DNA of 64,000 bases from Cryobacterium psychrophilum (GTDB taxonomy: Bacteria; Actinomycetota; Actinomycetes; Actinomycetales; Microbacteriaceae): assembly GCF_004365915.1 (NCBI RefSeq), contig NZ_SODI01000001.1:2790001-2854000 (forward strand), in the 5' to 3' direction. A program made the position numbers and the translations under genes. Below the pieces are notes generated by a model. It was not told the DNA's origin. It was given only the letters and a program-made list of their open reading frames with translations, and did not search any database. Of the stretch, positions 1 to 8,530 are shown one piece after another (within the stretch, counting starts at the first letter, position 1; each line of letters begins with the position of its first letter).

Positions 1-76
1 AATGCTGGCGGCGGTGGGAGGCGACCGCTAGGCTGCCACTCACGAGCAGAACGCACTCCAGAGAAGCGGGTGGCAG

Positions 77-3000
77 ATGACCCAACCGGTCGGCTTCGCG
101 GTGAGGGTGCGGCTGCGGGAGGACGACCCGCCGCCCGAGCTTGTGCCGGAGCCCTTCGACGACACGCAGGCGAGGCCCTATGACCGCACCCTGCGCCTCG
201 CGCTCGCCATGCGCGGTGGTGTGAGCCTCGCGGTGTGGATCGGCGGCACCGTCGCCGAACTCGACATCCTGCGCCGCCTGCGCCTCGTGCGCAAGGCGAA
301 CGGCATGGCCGCATATATGCTCGTCGCCGACCCCGGCTCCGCCACCCGTGACCATGTGCTGGACGCCCATGTGCTCGCGCGGGCCGGCCTCTACGCACGC
401 ATGCTTGCCGCCCGCGGCTTTGACCGCGTGGAACTCGACGTGCTCGCCGGAGCCAGCGCCGGGGGACTGAACGCGGTTACCTACGCGGCCGCGCAGCGCA
501 ACGGCGCGGCCCCCGACGAGATGCTGCACACCTGGGTCGCCGGTGCTGGCATGTGGCGGTTGTTCCAGCGGGCCGGGCTGCGGCCGATTCTTGCGCCGCT
601 GCGGGGGGACGACTACTTCGCACGCGCGATCAACAACGCCCTGTCCGGTTACTACGACCCGGACATCGCCGCGGGGAGCGGGCCTCATCGCGCGGACCGG
701 GTCGTGGTCGACCTGTCAGCGACGGTCCTTGACCGGGAAGACGGGCCCGACCGCGGCACCAGGGAGGGCCGGGGCCACTTTCATTTCGTGGGCGCCGCTC
801 ATCCCGATAACGCGGAGGAAGACCCCTACGCCGCACAGGACGCCGAGCGGAAGGAATACCGGCGCGCGATCCCACCGTTCGGGTCGCCGGAGCGCGAGCA
901 GAGCCTCGCCCGCCTGGCTTACGCGGCGCGGGCCACCTCATCCGTTCCCGGCGGGTTCGAACCGGCACTGATCTTCTCGGTGGCGACGTCAACGACCAGC
1001 CCCCCAGACGATCGCATCGACATGAGCTTCGCCTTTCACGCCCACCGCACCGCCACGGACGTGCCGTTCCGCATCATCGACGGTGGCCTCACCGACAACA
1101 TCCCCATCGATCGCGCCTACCGGGCAATTCGCAACATGCCGTCATCCGTGCATTCTCGTCGGGCGTTGATCTACCTTAACCCGAAAGGGCCCCTGTCGAT
1201 TCGACCGCACGTGCCGGAGCCCTACACCGGAATGTTGCCGCCATCCGACCTCGCCGTCACGGAGATACCGCCTCGCACCGATCGGCTCTCACTGGCGCTC
1301 AACGTGATCGGTGGCGCGCTCGCCATCAGCTTCGGGCGGGAATCCGGCGATGCGAAGGCGGAGACCCTCGACGATTTTCGGCGGGAGCTCATCCTGGAGC
1401 AGGGCCGAGACCAGGCGTTGGCCGTGCTTGTCGCCGACCTCACGCTCGTGGGCACAGCGACCGCCCTCCGCACCTGGGTACGGTACCGCGCGTCAACCGA
1501 TTTCGACCTGCTGACGCGGGTGCTGCTCGACCCGGCGGTCTGGCAGCTCGGTACCGACCAACAGGGGCGCGCGGTCGCGACGGCCCTCGAGCTGCGCCAA
1601 TTGACCGCCCTCGAAAAGGACATGGTGGTGCACTACGACGAGCTCGCGGCCCAGGGCGGCGAGCAACAGCTGCGGGACAATCCGGTGTGCGCGGGGCCGG
1701 AGGCACTCCACCAGGCGTCGCTGAACCTGCTGTCCTGGATCCAGTCCCTGGAACGGGCCCGGTTTGAACAGGTCGCCCACACGGGCATCATGATCGACTG
1801 CGCCGACTATCCCACGGTCGGCGACGTGCGCGTTGCGGTCTATGGCGTGCTCGATGAGGCCGAACAGGCGCGGGATCGTGTGCTCGCCCGTGTGGTCGCC
1901 GACGTCAACGCGCTTCCTGACGGGTCGAACGCGCAGCGCATCGCCGGCGTCGTGCGCGCGGAGTGGCTACGGCAGCGCGCGGTGTCGCCCGGTTGGGCGC
2001 TGCTCGACCGGATTGTGGCCGTACTGCAGCGCATACCCGCCGAAGACGCGCTGATTGCATCGAGCACCGAGTGGGCTCAATCACCGTGGCGGGGCCTGTC
2101 ACGGCGCAGCGGCCTTCGTGCCCTCGACACGTGCGCGTTCACGGCGGCCCGGGGGATTCGGGAACCCCTGCTCACCCTGGATTTCTGGAGTGTCTCCGCC
2201 GGCGAGCATCCGGCACACCACCGTGCCTTCGTCGCTCTGCTGCGCGCTCAGCTGCGAGAGGGACTGCGTGCGGCGCTCACGCTTCCGGCCACCCAGCTGC
2301 AGCCGGTGGTCATCGACTCGCTGCTGAGCGACGACGTGCTGCGACCGGTCGCCAAACTCAACGGAGCCAACCTGGCCAGCCTCTCGGGGTTTCTCAGCTC
2401 CGAGTGGCGGCTCAACGACTGGTGGTGGGGACGGCTGGATGCCGGAGCCGGCGTTGCCCGATTCCTGCGTGCCCTGCCCATCGACGCGCCGCTACCGCCC
2501 GACTCGAACGGTGACGCCGAGCCTGATCCTGTGTTGTTCGTGCAAGACGAGATCCTGCTCCAGGCGGAGGCGCACCAGGAGTGGGCGCCCGTGACCCGCA
2601 GCGCCCCCGGCAGGGTGCGTACCCCGGACGAGATTCGGGCGGGGCTGGCTCGTGGTGCCGATTCGCTCGGCAATCTCGAGCCGGGCTACCGCGTGGCCGT
2701 CGGCTCGCGCGCCGTGCGTGTGGCCTCTCGAGCCCTGACGCGGTGGGGCAGTCCGGCGTGGATGCACGTGGTGAACTGGCTCCTGCGCCCCGTCGGTGTG
2801 CTCGCCCCGGTCGTGCTCGATCTTCCGCGCGCGCTCGCGGTCGCCGCCGTTCTCGGAGGAGCGCTCGCCCTCTCCTCCAGCGCCGCCATGATCCCTGGCG
2901 CTTTCACGGGTGCCCCGGTGTTCTCGATCCTTCTGCTCACAGTGGCGCTGCTCGGCGTTGCCCTCGCCGGCTACCGCAGCGTGCATGCGTTTGCCCAGTG

Positions 3001-3712
3001 GGCCACGATCATCGACATTGTCGTCGGGCTCGACGCATCCGCCGGGTCGGACCGCGCCACCGAGGTTCGGCGGCAGCGTCGCCTCGCCATTTTCTGGTGT
3101 GTGGTCGGAATGATCGGTGGCGGCGGGTATGTCTCCGCCGGTCTTCTGGCCTACCCCGGCGTGATCGCTGCCCCTGCCGCGCTCGTGCTGGTTCTGGCCG
3201 GCTGTGGCGCCTTCCTCAACGTGGCCGCGCGCGTGGGCACCCTGCCCCAGTCCAATGGCTACCTGTTCCGTGACACCGCGCTCGGCGTGACCGGGCTGCT
3301 CGTGCTGCTGATCGTTCCGCTCACCTCCCGCGCGCTGGGCGGTTGGATCGCCTCTCTCACGGCGCAGCCGGGGGCGCTGCTGGTCGCCGTGAGCGCCGCG
3401 CTGGTCTCGCTCGTGGTGAACTGGGGCTGGCAGGCGGGCTGGCACGCTGCGTCTCCCCGGGCCGTGCTGACGAGCGTGGTGGGGTTCGTGTCGTGGCTGG
3501 TGCAGGCATCCGCTGCGGCGGGAGCCGCCTGGCTCGTGGCGGCGGCGCTGCTCGGCCTACCGGGCTGGAACGAGTCCGTGGCTCTGTCCATTGTCGGAAT
3601 CAGCTGCGCACTGTTCGTGAGCGGTACGGTTCAGTGGTGGCTGCCGGATCTCCTGGCCTGGTTGCCGCAGTATGAACCGCAAGATCTCACGCGCCGCGTG
3701 ACAGAAAGGTAG
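77..3712 (+). CDS. Large patatin-like phospholipase with C-terminal membrane domain (DUF3376 type)
   Basis: 1211-residue protein. The N-terminal ~350 residues carry a patatin fold: an oxyanion-type glycine motif (MRGGVSLAVWIGG, about residues 45-57), the nucleophile elbow GASAGG with Ser127, and the catalytic Asp335 in DGGLTDN, so both members of the Ser-Asp dyad are present. A long middle region resembles the DUF3376 extension of actinobacterial patatins. The last ~300 residues hold several hydrophobic segments, so the enzyme is probably anchored in the membrane and hydrolyses acyl lipids there. Ordinary patatins are 300-400 residues, so this is a large multidomain form. PPK2 begins six bases after the stop, suggesting co-transcription. 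The dyad is seen; the lipase activity and substrate are inferred. Confidence 0.85.
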   Translation: MTQPVGFAVRVRLREDDPPPELVPEPFDDTQARPYDRTLRLALAMRGGVSLAVWIGGTVAELDILRRLRLVRKANGMAAYMLVADPGSATRDHVLDAHVLARAGLYARMLAARGFDRVELDVLAGASAGGLNAVTYAAAQRNGAAPDEMLHTWVAGAGMWRLFQRAGLRPILAPLRGDDYFARAINNALSGYYDPDIAAGSGPHRADRVVVDLSATVLDREDGPDRGTREGRGHFHFVGAAHPDNAEEDPYAAQDAERKEYRRAIPPFGSPEREQSLARLAYAARATSSVPGGFEPALIFSVATSTTSPPDDRIDMSFAFHAHRTATDVPFRIIDGGLTDNIPIDRAYRAIRNMPSSVHSRRALIYLNPKGPLSIRPHVPEPYTGMLPPSDLAVTEIPPRTDRLSLALNVIGGALAISFGRESGDAKAETLDDFRRELILEQGRDQALAVLVADLTLVGTATALRTWVRYRASTDFDLLTRVLLDPAVWQLGTDQQGRAVATALELRQLTALEKDMVVHYDELAAQGGEQQLRDNPVCAGPEALHQASLNLLSWIQSLERARFEQVAHTGIMIDCADYPTVGDVRVAVYGVLDEAEQARDRVLARVVADVNALPDGSNAQRIAGVVRAEWLRQRAVSPGWALLDRIVAVLQRIPAEDALIASSTEWAQSPWRGLSRRSGLRALDTCAFTAARGIREPLLTLDFWSVSAGEHPAHHRAFVALLRAQLREGLRAALTLPATQLQPVVIDSLLSDDVLRPVAKLNGANLASLSGFLSSEWRLNDWWWGRLDAGAGVARFLRALPIDAPLPPDSNGDAEPDPVLFVQDEILLQAEAHQEWAPVTRSAPGRVRTPDEIRAGLARGADSLGNLEPGYRVAVGSRAVRVASRALTRWGSPAWMHVVNWLLRPVGVLAPVVLDLPRALAVAAVLGGALALSSSAAMIPGAFTGAPVFSILLLTVALLGVALAGYRSVHAFAQWATIIDIVVGLDASAGSDRATEVRRQRRLAIFWCVVGMIGGGGYVSAGLLAYPGVIAAPAALVLVLAGCGAFLNVAARVGTLPQSNGYLFRDTALGVTGLLVLLIVPLTSRALGGWIASLTAQPGALLVAVSAALVSLVVNWGWQAGWHAASPRAVLTSVVGFVSWLVQASAAAGAAWLVAAALLGLPGWNESVALSIVGISCALFVSGTVQWWLPDLLAWLPQYEPQDLTRRVTER

Positions 3713-3718
3713 GGGTCG

Positions 3719-4549
3719 ATGTCGACCAAAACATCGAGACCGGTTCGGGTGCCGCTAGCCGCCTATGAGCGCGAGCTCAGCCGTCTTCAGGCCGAACTCG
3801 TGACGATGCAACAGTGGGTCAAGGCGTCGGGTGCCCGGATCGTGGTGATCTTTGAGGGGCGGGATGCGGCAGGCAAGGGATCGGCGATCAAGCGGATCAC
3901 GGAGTATCTCAACCCGCGCATCGCTCGGGTCATGGCGCTTCCCATGCCCACCGAACGCGAGCGTGGCCAGTGGTATTTTCAGCGCTACATCGAACACCTG
4001 CCGGCGGCCGGCGAGATCGTGCTCATGGACCGCTCCTGGTACAACCGCGCGGGCGTCGAGCGCGTCATGGGCTACTGCACCAATGACGAATACCACCGCT
4101 TTCTGCACCAGGCGCCCATTTTTGAGAGGATGCTCGTCGAAGACGGCATCCTCGTCGTAAAGTACTGGTTCTCGGTTTCTGACCGTGAGCAGGAGCGTCG
4201 CTTTCGCTCGAGGCAGAAGGACCCGATGCGCCGGTGGAAGCTGTCGGAGACCGATGTGCTCTCCATCACCAAGTGGGTGGACTACTCCAAGGCCAAAGAC
4301 GACATGTTCGTGCACACCGACATTCCCGAGGCGCGGTGGTGGGTGGTGGAGAGCGAGGACAAACGGGCGTCCCGGCTCAACGTCATCGGTCACCTGCTAT
4401 CGCTCGTACCGTTCGAGCGCACCGATCCGCCGAAGATTCACATTCCCAGCCGGCCGAAGGGCGTTGACTACGAGCGGCCCCCGCGCGAGGAGATGAACCC
4501 GGTGCCCGACATCGCCTCCGCGCTCATCCCGTCGAAGGACGGGCAGTGA
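3719..4549 (+). CDS. ppk2: Polyphosphate kinase 2 (PPK2 family)
   Basis: 276-residue soluble kinase that transfers phosphate between polyphosphate and nucleotides. The Walker A loop GRDAAGKGS is at residues 47-55 and the lid/Walker B-like motif MDRSWYNRAGVERVMGY follows near residue 105. Length and motifs fit single-domain PPK2. ATG start is six bases after the patatin stop. Whether it mainly makes GTP/ATP or phosphorylates AMP cannot be told from sequence. A link between phospholipid breakdown and polyphosphate metabolism is only suggested by the neighbourhood. Confidence 0.92.
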   Translation: MSTKTSRPVRVPLAAYERELSRLQAELVTMQQWVKASGARIVVIFEGRDAAGKGSAIKRITEYLNPRIARVMALPMPTERERGQWYFQRYIEHLPAAGEIVLMDRSWYNRAGVERVMGYCTNDEYHRFLHQAPIFERMLVEDGILVVKYWFSVSDREQERRFRSRQKDPMRRWKLSETDVLSITKWVDYSKAKDDMFVHTDIPEARWWVVESEDKRASRLNVIGHLLSLVPFERTDPPKIHIPSRPKGVDYERPPREEMNPVPDIASALIPSKDGQ

Positions 4550-4809
4550 TCAGCGCAGCCTGAGGCCCTTCAGCACCCGGGCGAGCAGCAGGAGCGGACC
4601 GGCGAGCGCCTTGAATTCGCGGCCCGTGCGGGGAAGCTGAAGCGGCCCGCAACGAGGGCCGGAATCACGTCCATCGCGGAGACGGCCAGTGGGTGGTTCC
4701 ACGGCGTGATGACCCCCACGTCGAGCTGGGCCTGGACGGCGATGACGGGCTGGGCGAGAAACGAGGCCGCTATAGCGCCAGTCCAGGTCGCCTGCCCCGG
4801 CCGCTGCAC
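4550..4809 (-). pseudogene. Aldehyde dehydrogenase remnant (succinate-semialdehyde dehydrogenase type)
   Basis: One minus-strand frame encodes LDVGVITPWNHPLAVSAM followed by DVIPALVAG, which matches the conserved cofactor-binding segment of aldehyde dehydrogenases (GVxxPWNxPL...PALxAGN). Immediately after it the frame loses similarity; a second frame ends in a basic helical tail (ARVLKGLRLR, stop at 4550) that could be the original C terminus. Roughly 400 residues of a normal ~490-residue enzyme are missing, including the catalytic Cys region, so this is a relic made by internal deletion and frameshift. It lies between convergent ppk2 and mrp. Confidence 0.6.
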
Positions 4810-4820
4810 CGGCCGGGACG

Positions 4821-5951
4821 CTACAGGGGAGTGATGCCGAGGCTACGGCCGGAGAGACCGCGAGCGCGGGTGGCAAGGCGGGTGGCGACGGCCGTGATGG
4901 CCACCGCTGCAGCGTCATCGGGGTTGGCGATGACCACGGGGAGGCCCTCGTCGCCTCCGCCGCGCAGGGCCATGCTCAGAGGCACCTGGGCCAGCACCGG
5001 CACGGGGCTGTCCTGTCCCGTCGAGAGCCTGCCGGCCACCTCTGCGCCGCCTCCCGAGCCGAAGAGTTCGAGCACACTGCCGTCCGGCTGGGTGAGGCCG
5101 CTCATGTTCTCGATGACGCCGTAGACCTTCTGGCCGGTCTGGCGGGCGACGATGCCGCTGCGCTCGGCCACGTCTGCGGCGGCGGGTTGTGGGGTGGTCA
5201 CCACGATGACCTCGGCGTGGGGGAGGAGCTGGCCCACGGTGATGGCCACGTCGCCCGTCCCCGGGGGAAGGTCGAGCAGGAGAATGTCTAGGTCACCGAA
5301 GTACACGTCGGTGAGGAACTGGTTGATCGTGCGGTGCAGCATGGGCCCGCGCCACGCGACGGCTGCCGAGGCATCGTCAATGAACATGCCGATCGAAATG
5401 ACCTTCACGTCGTGGCTGATCGGCGGGAGAATCATATCGCCCACCTGGGTCGGCTTCACGGCGAGACCGTCATGCACGAGCCCGAGCAGACCGGGAATGG
5501 AGAAGCCGTGCACGTCGGCGTCGACGATGCCCACCCGCAGTCCCTGCCGGGCCAGCGCCACGGCGAGGTTGGCGGTAATCGTCGACTTGCCGACGCCGCC
5601 CTTGCCGCTCGTGATCGCGTACACGCGGGTGAGTGACTCCGGCCCGAACTGGAAGACGCGCGCTGCCTTGCCTCCGCGGAGTTTCTCGGTGAGCGCCTCG
5701 CGCTGCTCGCGGGTCATGATGGCGACCTCGACGCTCGCATTACCGGCGCCCGCCACGGATTCCACCGCCGCGAGAACATTGCTCTCGATGCTCTGGGCGG
5801 CCGGGCAGCCGGCAATTGTGAGGAGGATGCCCACGCTCACGTGGCCGTCGTCGCCGACGGTCACCCCGGAGACCATGTCGAGTTCGGTGATGGGTTTGCG
5901 GATCTCGGGGTCGGTCACGCCGGCGAGGGCGCGGAGCACCCGGGCCGTCAT
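4821..5951 (-). CDS. mrp: Mrp/NBP35-type P-loop ATPase, iron-sulfur cluster carrier
   Basis: 376 residues from the chosen ATG. The N terminus is a MIP18-like domain (VTDPEIRKPITELDMV) with a Cys in the AGCPAAQ motif; the deviant Walker A loop SGKGGVGKST follows, then DADVHGFSIPGLLG and LLLDLPPGTGD, all typical of ApbC/Mrp proteins that bind and transfer Fe-S clusters. I chose the ATG at 5951 because it gives the usual family length and lies 10 bases beyond the DUF1003 stop; an in-frame ATG at 6023 would overlap DUF1003 by 62 bases. No clear Shine-Dalgarno sequence precedes either, so translational coupling is likely. Confidence 0.9.
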   Translation of the reverse strand: MTARVLRALAGVTDPEIRKPITELDMVSGVTVGDDGHVSVGILLTIAGCPAAQSIESNVLAAVESVAGAGNASVEVAIMTREQREALTEKLRGGKAARVFQFGPESLTRVYAITSGKGGVGKSTITANLAVALARQGLRVGIVDADVHGFSIPGLLGLVHDGLAVKPTQVGDMILPPISHDVKVISIGMFIDDASAAVAWRGPMLHRTINQFLTDVYFGDLDILLLDLPPGTGDVAITVGQLLPHAEVIVVTTPQPAAADVAERSGIVARQTGQKVYGVIENMSGLTQPDGSVLELFGSGGGAEVAGRLSTGQDSPVPVLAQVPLSMALRGGGDEGLPVVIANPDDAAAVAITAVATRLATRARGLSGRSLGITPL

Positions 5952-5961
5952 GGGTGTCACG

Positions 5962-6531
5962 TCAGTCAAGGGCGCGGCGTCCCCGTGGGGTGCGTGGTGG
6001 AGTGTCGTTGGTTTCGGAGTCATCGTCGGCCTGTCGTTGCTCGAGGGTCTCAACCAGCGCACGCAGCTCGCTCTTGATGAAATCCTTCGACACGAGGTCT
6101 TTGAGGGCGATGCGCAGGGCAACAACCTCGCGGGCCAGGTACTCGGTGTCGGCCAGGTTGCGCTCAGCGCGTTGACGATCCTGTTCGAACTGCACCCGGT
6201 CACGGTCGTCCTGGCGGTTCTGCGCGAGCAGAATCATCGGGGCGGCATACGATGCCTGCATCGACAGCACGAGGGTCAGCGCGATGAAGCCGAGGGAGAT
6301 GGAGTCAAACCGCCAGGCCACCGGGGCGAGGGTGTTCCACGCAATCCAGGCCACGGCGAAGACCGTGAGGCCGAGCAGAAACCACGGCGTGCCCATGCCC
6401 CGGGCAATCGCCTCGGTGAAACGCCCGAACCGGTCGCTGCGAGCAGCACCGCGGTAGCGGCCGACGAGCGGCGTCGTGCGCAGCCCCTTCGGCGCGTCGA
6501 GCCTGAGGTTGGACCGGCTAGCTCTCGCCAT
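5962..6531 (-). CDS. DUF1003 membrane protein
   Basis: 189 residues. Two hydrophobic helices (about residues 50-65 and 80-98, around WFLLGLTVFAVAWIAWN and FIALTLVLSMQASYAAPM) are followed by a charged, probably coiled-coil region (QNRQDDRDRVQFEQDRQ). This architecture defines the DUF1003 family, whose function is unknown. The start overlaps the end of the MgtE-like gene by 14 bases, so the two are translated from one message; in this pair the membrane helices missing from the MgtE-like protein may be supplied in trans by DUF1003. That coupling is inference. Confidence 0.85.
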   Translation of the reverse strand: MARASRSNLRLDAPKGLRTTPLVGRYRGAARSDRFGRFTEAIARGMGTPWFLLGLTVFAVAWIAWNTLAPVAWRFDSISLGFIALTLVLSMQASYAAPMILLAQNRQDDRDRVQFEQDRQRAERNLADTEYLAREVVALRIALKDLVSKDFIKSELRALVETLEQRQADDDSETNDTPPRTPRGRRALD

Positions 6532-7849
6532 GGGCGCTTCTCCGTGTCCCGGGCAGCGGGATGCTGCCCGTCTTCAGGTCGTTACGGGCGGCGGCACGTC
6601 GTCCAATGTCGTCGTCGCTGTCCTGGCTGCGCCAGTCGTCGGGCAGCAGGTAGTCGAGCACGTCGTCGATCGTGACGACTCCCACGAGACGGTGGTTGTC
6701 GTCAACGACGGGAACGGAGACGAGGTCGTAGCTCGCGAGGATACGGGACACCTCGGCCGCTGAGGTATCGGCGCGTACGGGATCCAGACCCTGGTCGAGC
6801 AGCGTGCCGAGTCGCTCGTGGGGCGGGTAGCGCAGCATCCGTTGGAAGTGCACCATGCCGAGGAAGCGGCCGGTCGGCGCCTCGTAGGGGGGCAGGGTGA
6901 CGCAGATCGCGGCACCGAGGGCGGGCGCGAGGTCGTGGCGGCGCACGCGTGCGAGCCCCTCGGCCACGGTGGCGTCGGCTGAGACGATCACTGGTTCGGT
7001 CGTCATGAGCCCGCCGGCCGTGTCGGGGGCGTAGCTGAGGAGCAGACGAACGTCTTCGGCTTCTTCGGGCTCCATGAGATCGAGCAACTGTTCGCCGCGT
7101 TCCTCGGGGAGCTGGGCGATGAGGTCGGCAGCGTCGTCCGGCTCCATCTGGTCGAGCACGTCGGCGGCGCGCGCGTCGCCGAGGCTGGTGAGGATCCCGA
7201 CCTGGTCGGATTCGGGCATCTCCTCCAGCGCGTTCGCGAGACGGTTGTCCGGCAGCTCACTCGCCACCTCGAACATGCGCTCCCTGGGCAGGTCGAGCAG
7301 TGCATTTGCGAGGTCGGCGGGTTTGAGCTCGGAGTAGGTGGCGATGAGATGCTCGGCGGACTGGGCCTGGCCCGCCGTCGCCTTCTCGTGGACCTCGGCC
7401 CACGTGGCGAAAGTCGTGATGCCCTTGGCGAAGGGGGAGGCGCTCGTCTTGGGGCGCCGCACGAAGAGCTGGGTGATCTCCCACTCGGATTCGGTGGTTT
7501 CCTTGATCGCCACGTCTTCGATGGTGGCATCGCCCGTGTTGTCGTTGAACGCCACCTTGCGCCCCAGCAGTTCGGCGATGACGCGTACTTCGCCGCCGCG
7601 CTGCTCGAAGCGGCGCACGTTGATGAGGCCGGTCGTGATGATCTGGCCGGAGCCGATGCTCGAGACACGACCAATGGACACAAACACGCGCCTCTTGCCG
7701 GGGATCTCGACGATCAGACCGACAACGCGAGGCGGATGACTTTTTCGATAGACAACGAGAACGTCGCGCACCTTGCCGACGCGGTCACCCGCGGGGTCGA
7801 AGACGGTGCACCCGGCCAAACGGGCAACAAAAACTCTCGCGGCACTCAC
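6518..7849 (-). CDS. Soluble MgtE-like protein: PRC-barrel, MgtE-N and CBS domains
   Basis: 443 residues. The N terminus (residues ~5-75) looks like a PRC barrel (VFDPAGDRVGKVRDVLVVYR), then a helical MgtE N-terminal superhelix (repeated LANALEEMP / ADLIAQLPEE units, ~150-260), then a CBS pair (ADATVAEGLARV... and VSVPVVDDNHRLVGVV). True MgtE magnesium channels continue with five membrane helices; none are present here. It is therefore a cytoplasmic sensor-like form, probably binding Mg2+ or nucleotides. The GTG start at 7849 lies six bases after a TAGATT box, compatible with leaderless transcription. Downstream DUF1003 overlaps it. Confidence 0.85.
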   Translation of the reverse strand: MSAARVFVARLAGCTVFDPAGDRVGKVRDVLVVYRKSHPPRVVGLIVEIPGKRRVFVSIGRVSSIGSGQIITTGLINVRRFEQRGGEVRVIAELLGRKVAFNDNTGDATIEDVAIKETTESEWEITQLFVRRPKTSASPFAKGITTFATWAEVHEKATAGQAQSAEHLIATYSELKPADLANALLDLPRERMFEVASELPDNRLANALEEMPESDQVGILTSLGDARAADVLDQMEPDDAADLIAQLPEERGEQLLDLMEPEEAEDVRLLLSYAPDTAGGLMTTEPVIVSADATVAEGLARVRRHDLAPALGAAICVTLPPYEAPTGRFLGMVHFQRMLRYPPHERLGTLLDQGLDPVRADTSAAEVSRILASYDLVSVPVVDDNHRLVGVVTIDDVLDYLLPDDWRSQDSDDDIGRRAAARNDLKTGSIPLPGTRRSAHGES

Positions 7850-7905
7850 CCTACAAATCTAGGCCACCAGCCCGAGAATTCTGACGACCGTGGAAGAATG
7901 ACGGC

Positions 7906-8457
7906 ATGACCAATCAGAGTCCCTTCGGTCGAGGCGGCAGACTTCTTCCTCCGGCGTTGCCCACCGGCGAAGTTCTGGCCACTTACAAGACCTACGCCGA
8001 GGCGCAGGACGCGGTCAACACCCTGGCCAAGCTCGACTTCCCTGTGAAAGAGCTCGCCATCGTGGGTAACGACCTGAAGAGCGTGGAGAGGGTAACCGGA
8101 AAACTCACCTACGGCCGAGTGGCTTTCGGAGGTGCAGCGTCCGGTGCATGGCTCGGAATCTTCCTCGGACTTCTCCTCTTCATCTTCTCGCCCACCGGAT
8201 CGAGCCTGCCCTTCGTGGCGGCAGCGCTGCTCATCGGGGCGGGTTTCGGCATGCTGTTTGCACTCGTGAGCTACTCGATCAACCGTCGCCGACGGGACTT
8301 CACCTCGACCAAGCAGGTCATCGCCGAAAACTACCAGGTGATCGTGAGCATCGAGCGGCTGAACCGGGCTCGAAACCTGCTGCACGGCCAGGGAGAGGCT
8401 GTGGCTCCGCCCGCCGCGCATCCGTCCGACCCGCCGCTGGGCCCGCCCGCCGAGTAG
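7906..8457 (+). CDS. General stress protein, YflT-like
   Basis: 183 residues. The N-terminal half carries the YflT/general stress protein 17M domain (ATYKTYAEAQDAVNTLAKL...KELAIVGNDLKSVERV). Two adjacent hydrophobic stretches (about residues 70-125: GAWLGIFLGLLLFIF and FVAAALLIGAGFGMLF) suggest membrane insertion, as is common in actinobacterial members. The C terminus is Pro/Ala-rich. It is divergent from the MgtE-like gene and convergent with aminopeptidase P. The molecular role of the family is not established. Confidence 0.8.
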   Translation: MTNQSPFGRGGRLLPPALPTGEVLATYKTYAEAQDAVNTLAKLDFPVKELAIVGNDLKSVERVTGKLTYGRVAFGGAASGAWLGIFLGLLLFIFSPTGSSLPFVAAALLIGAGFGMLFALVSYSINRRRRDFTSTKQVIAENYQVIVSIERLNRARNLLHGQGEAVAPPAAHPSDPPLGPPAE

Positions 8458-8471
8458 TACCGCGACCGGTT

Positions 8472-8509
8472 TCGGTGGCCGCTACGCCGGTTACCGTAGC
8501 GGCCACCGA
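8472..8509. terminator. Bidirectional hairpin between convergent genes
   Basis: A 14-bp near-perfect stem (arms 8472-8485 and 8496-8509, core GGTGGCCGCTAC / GTAGCGGCCACC) with a 10-base loop lies between the stress protein and aminopeptidase P genes. There is no T-run, as is usual for actinobacterial terminators. Confidence 0.7.
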
Positions 8510-8530
8510 TTTCGGTGGCGGTGGCGGTCG

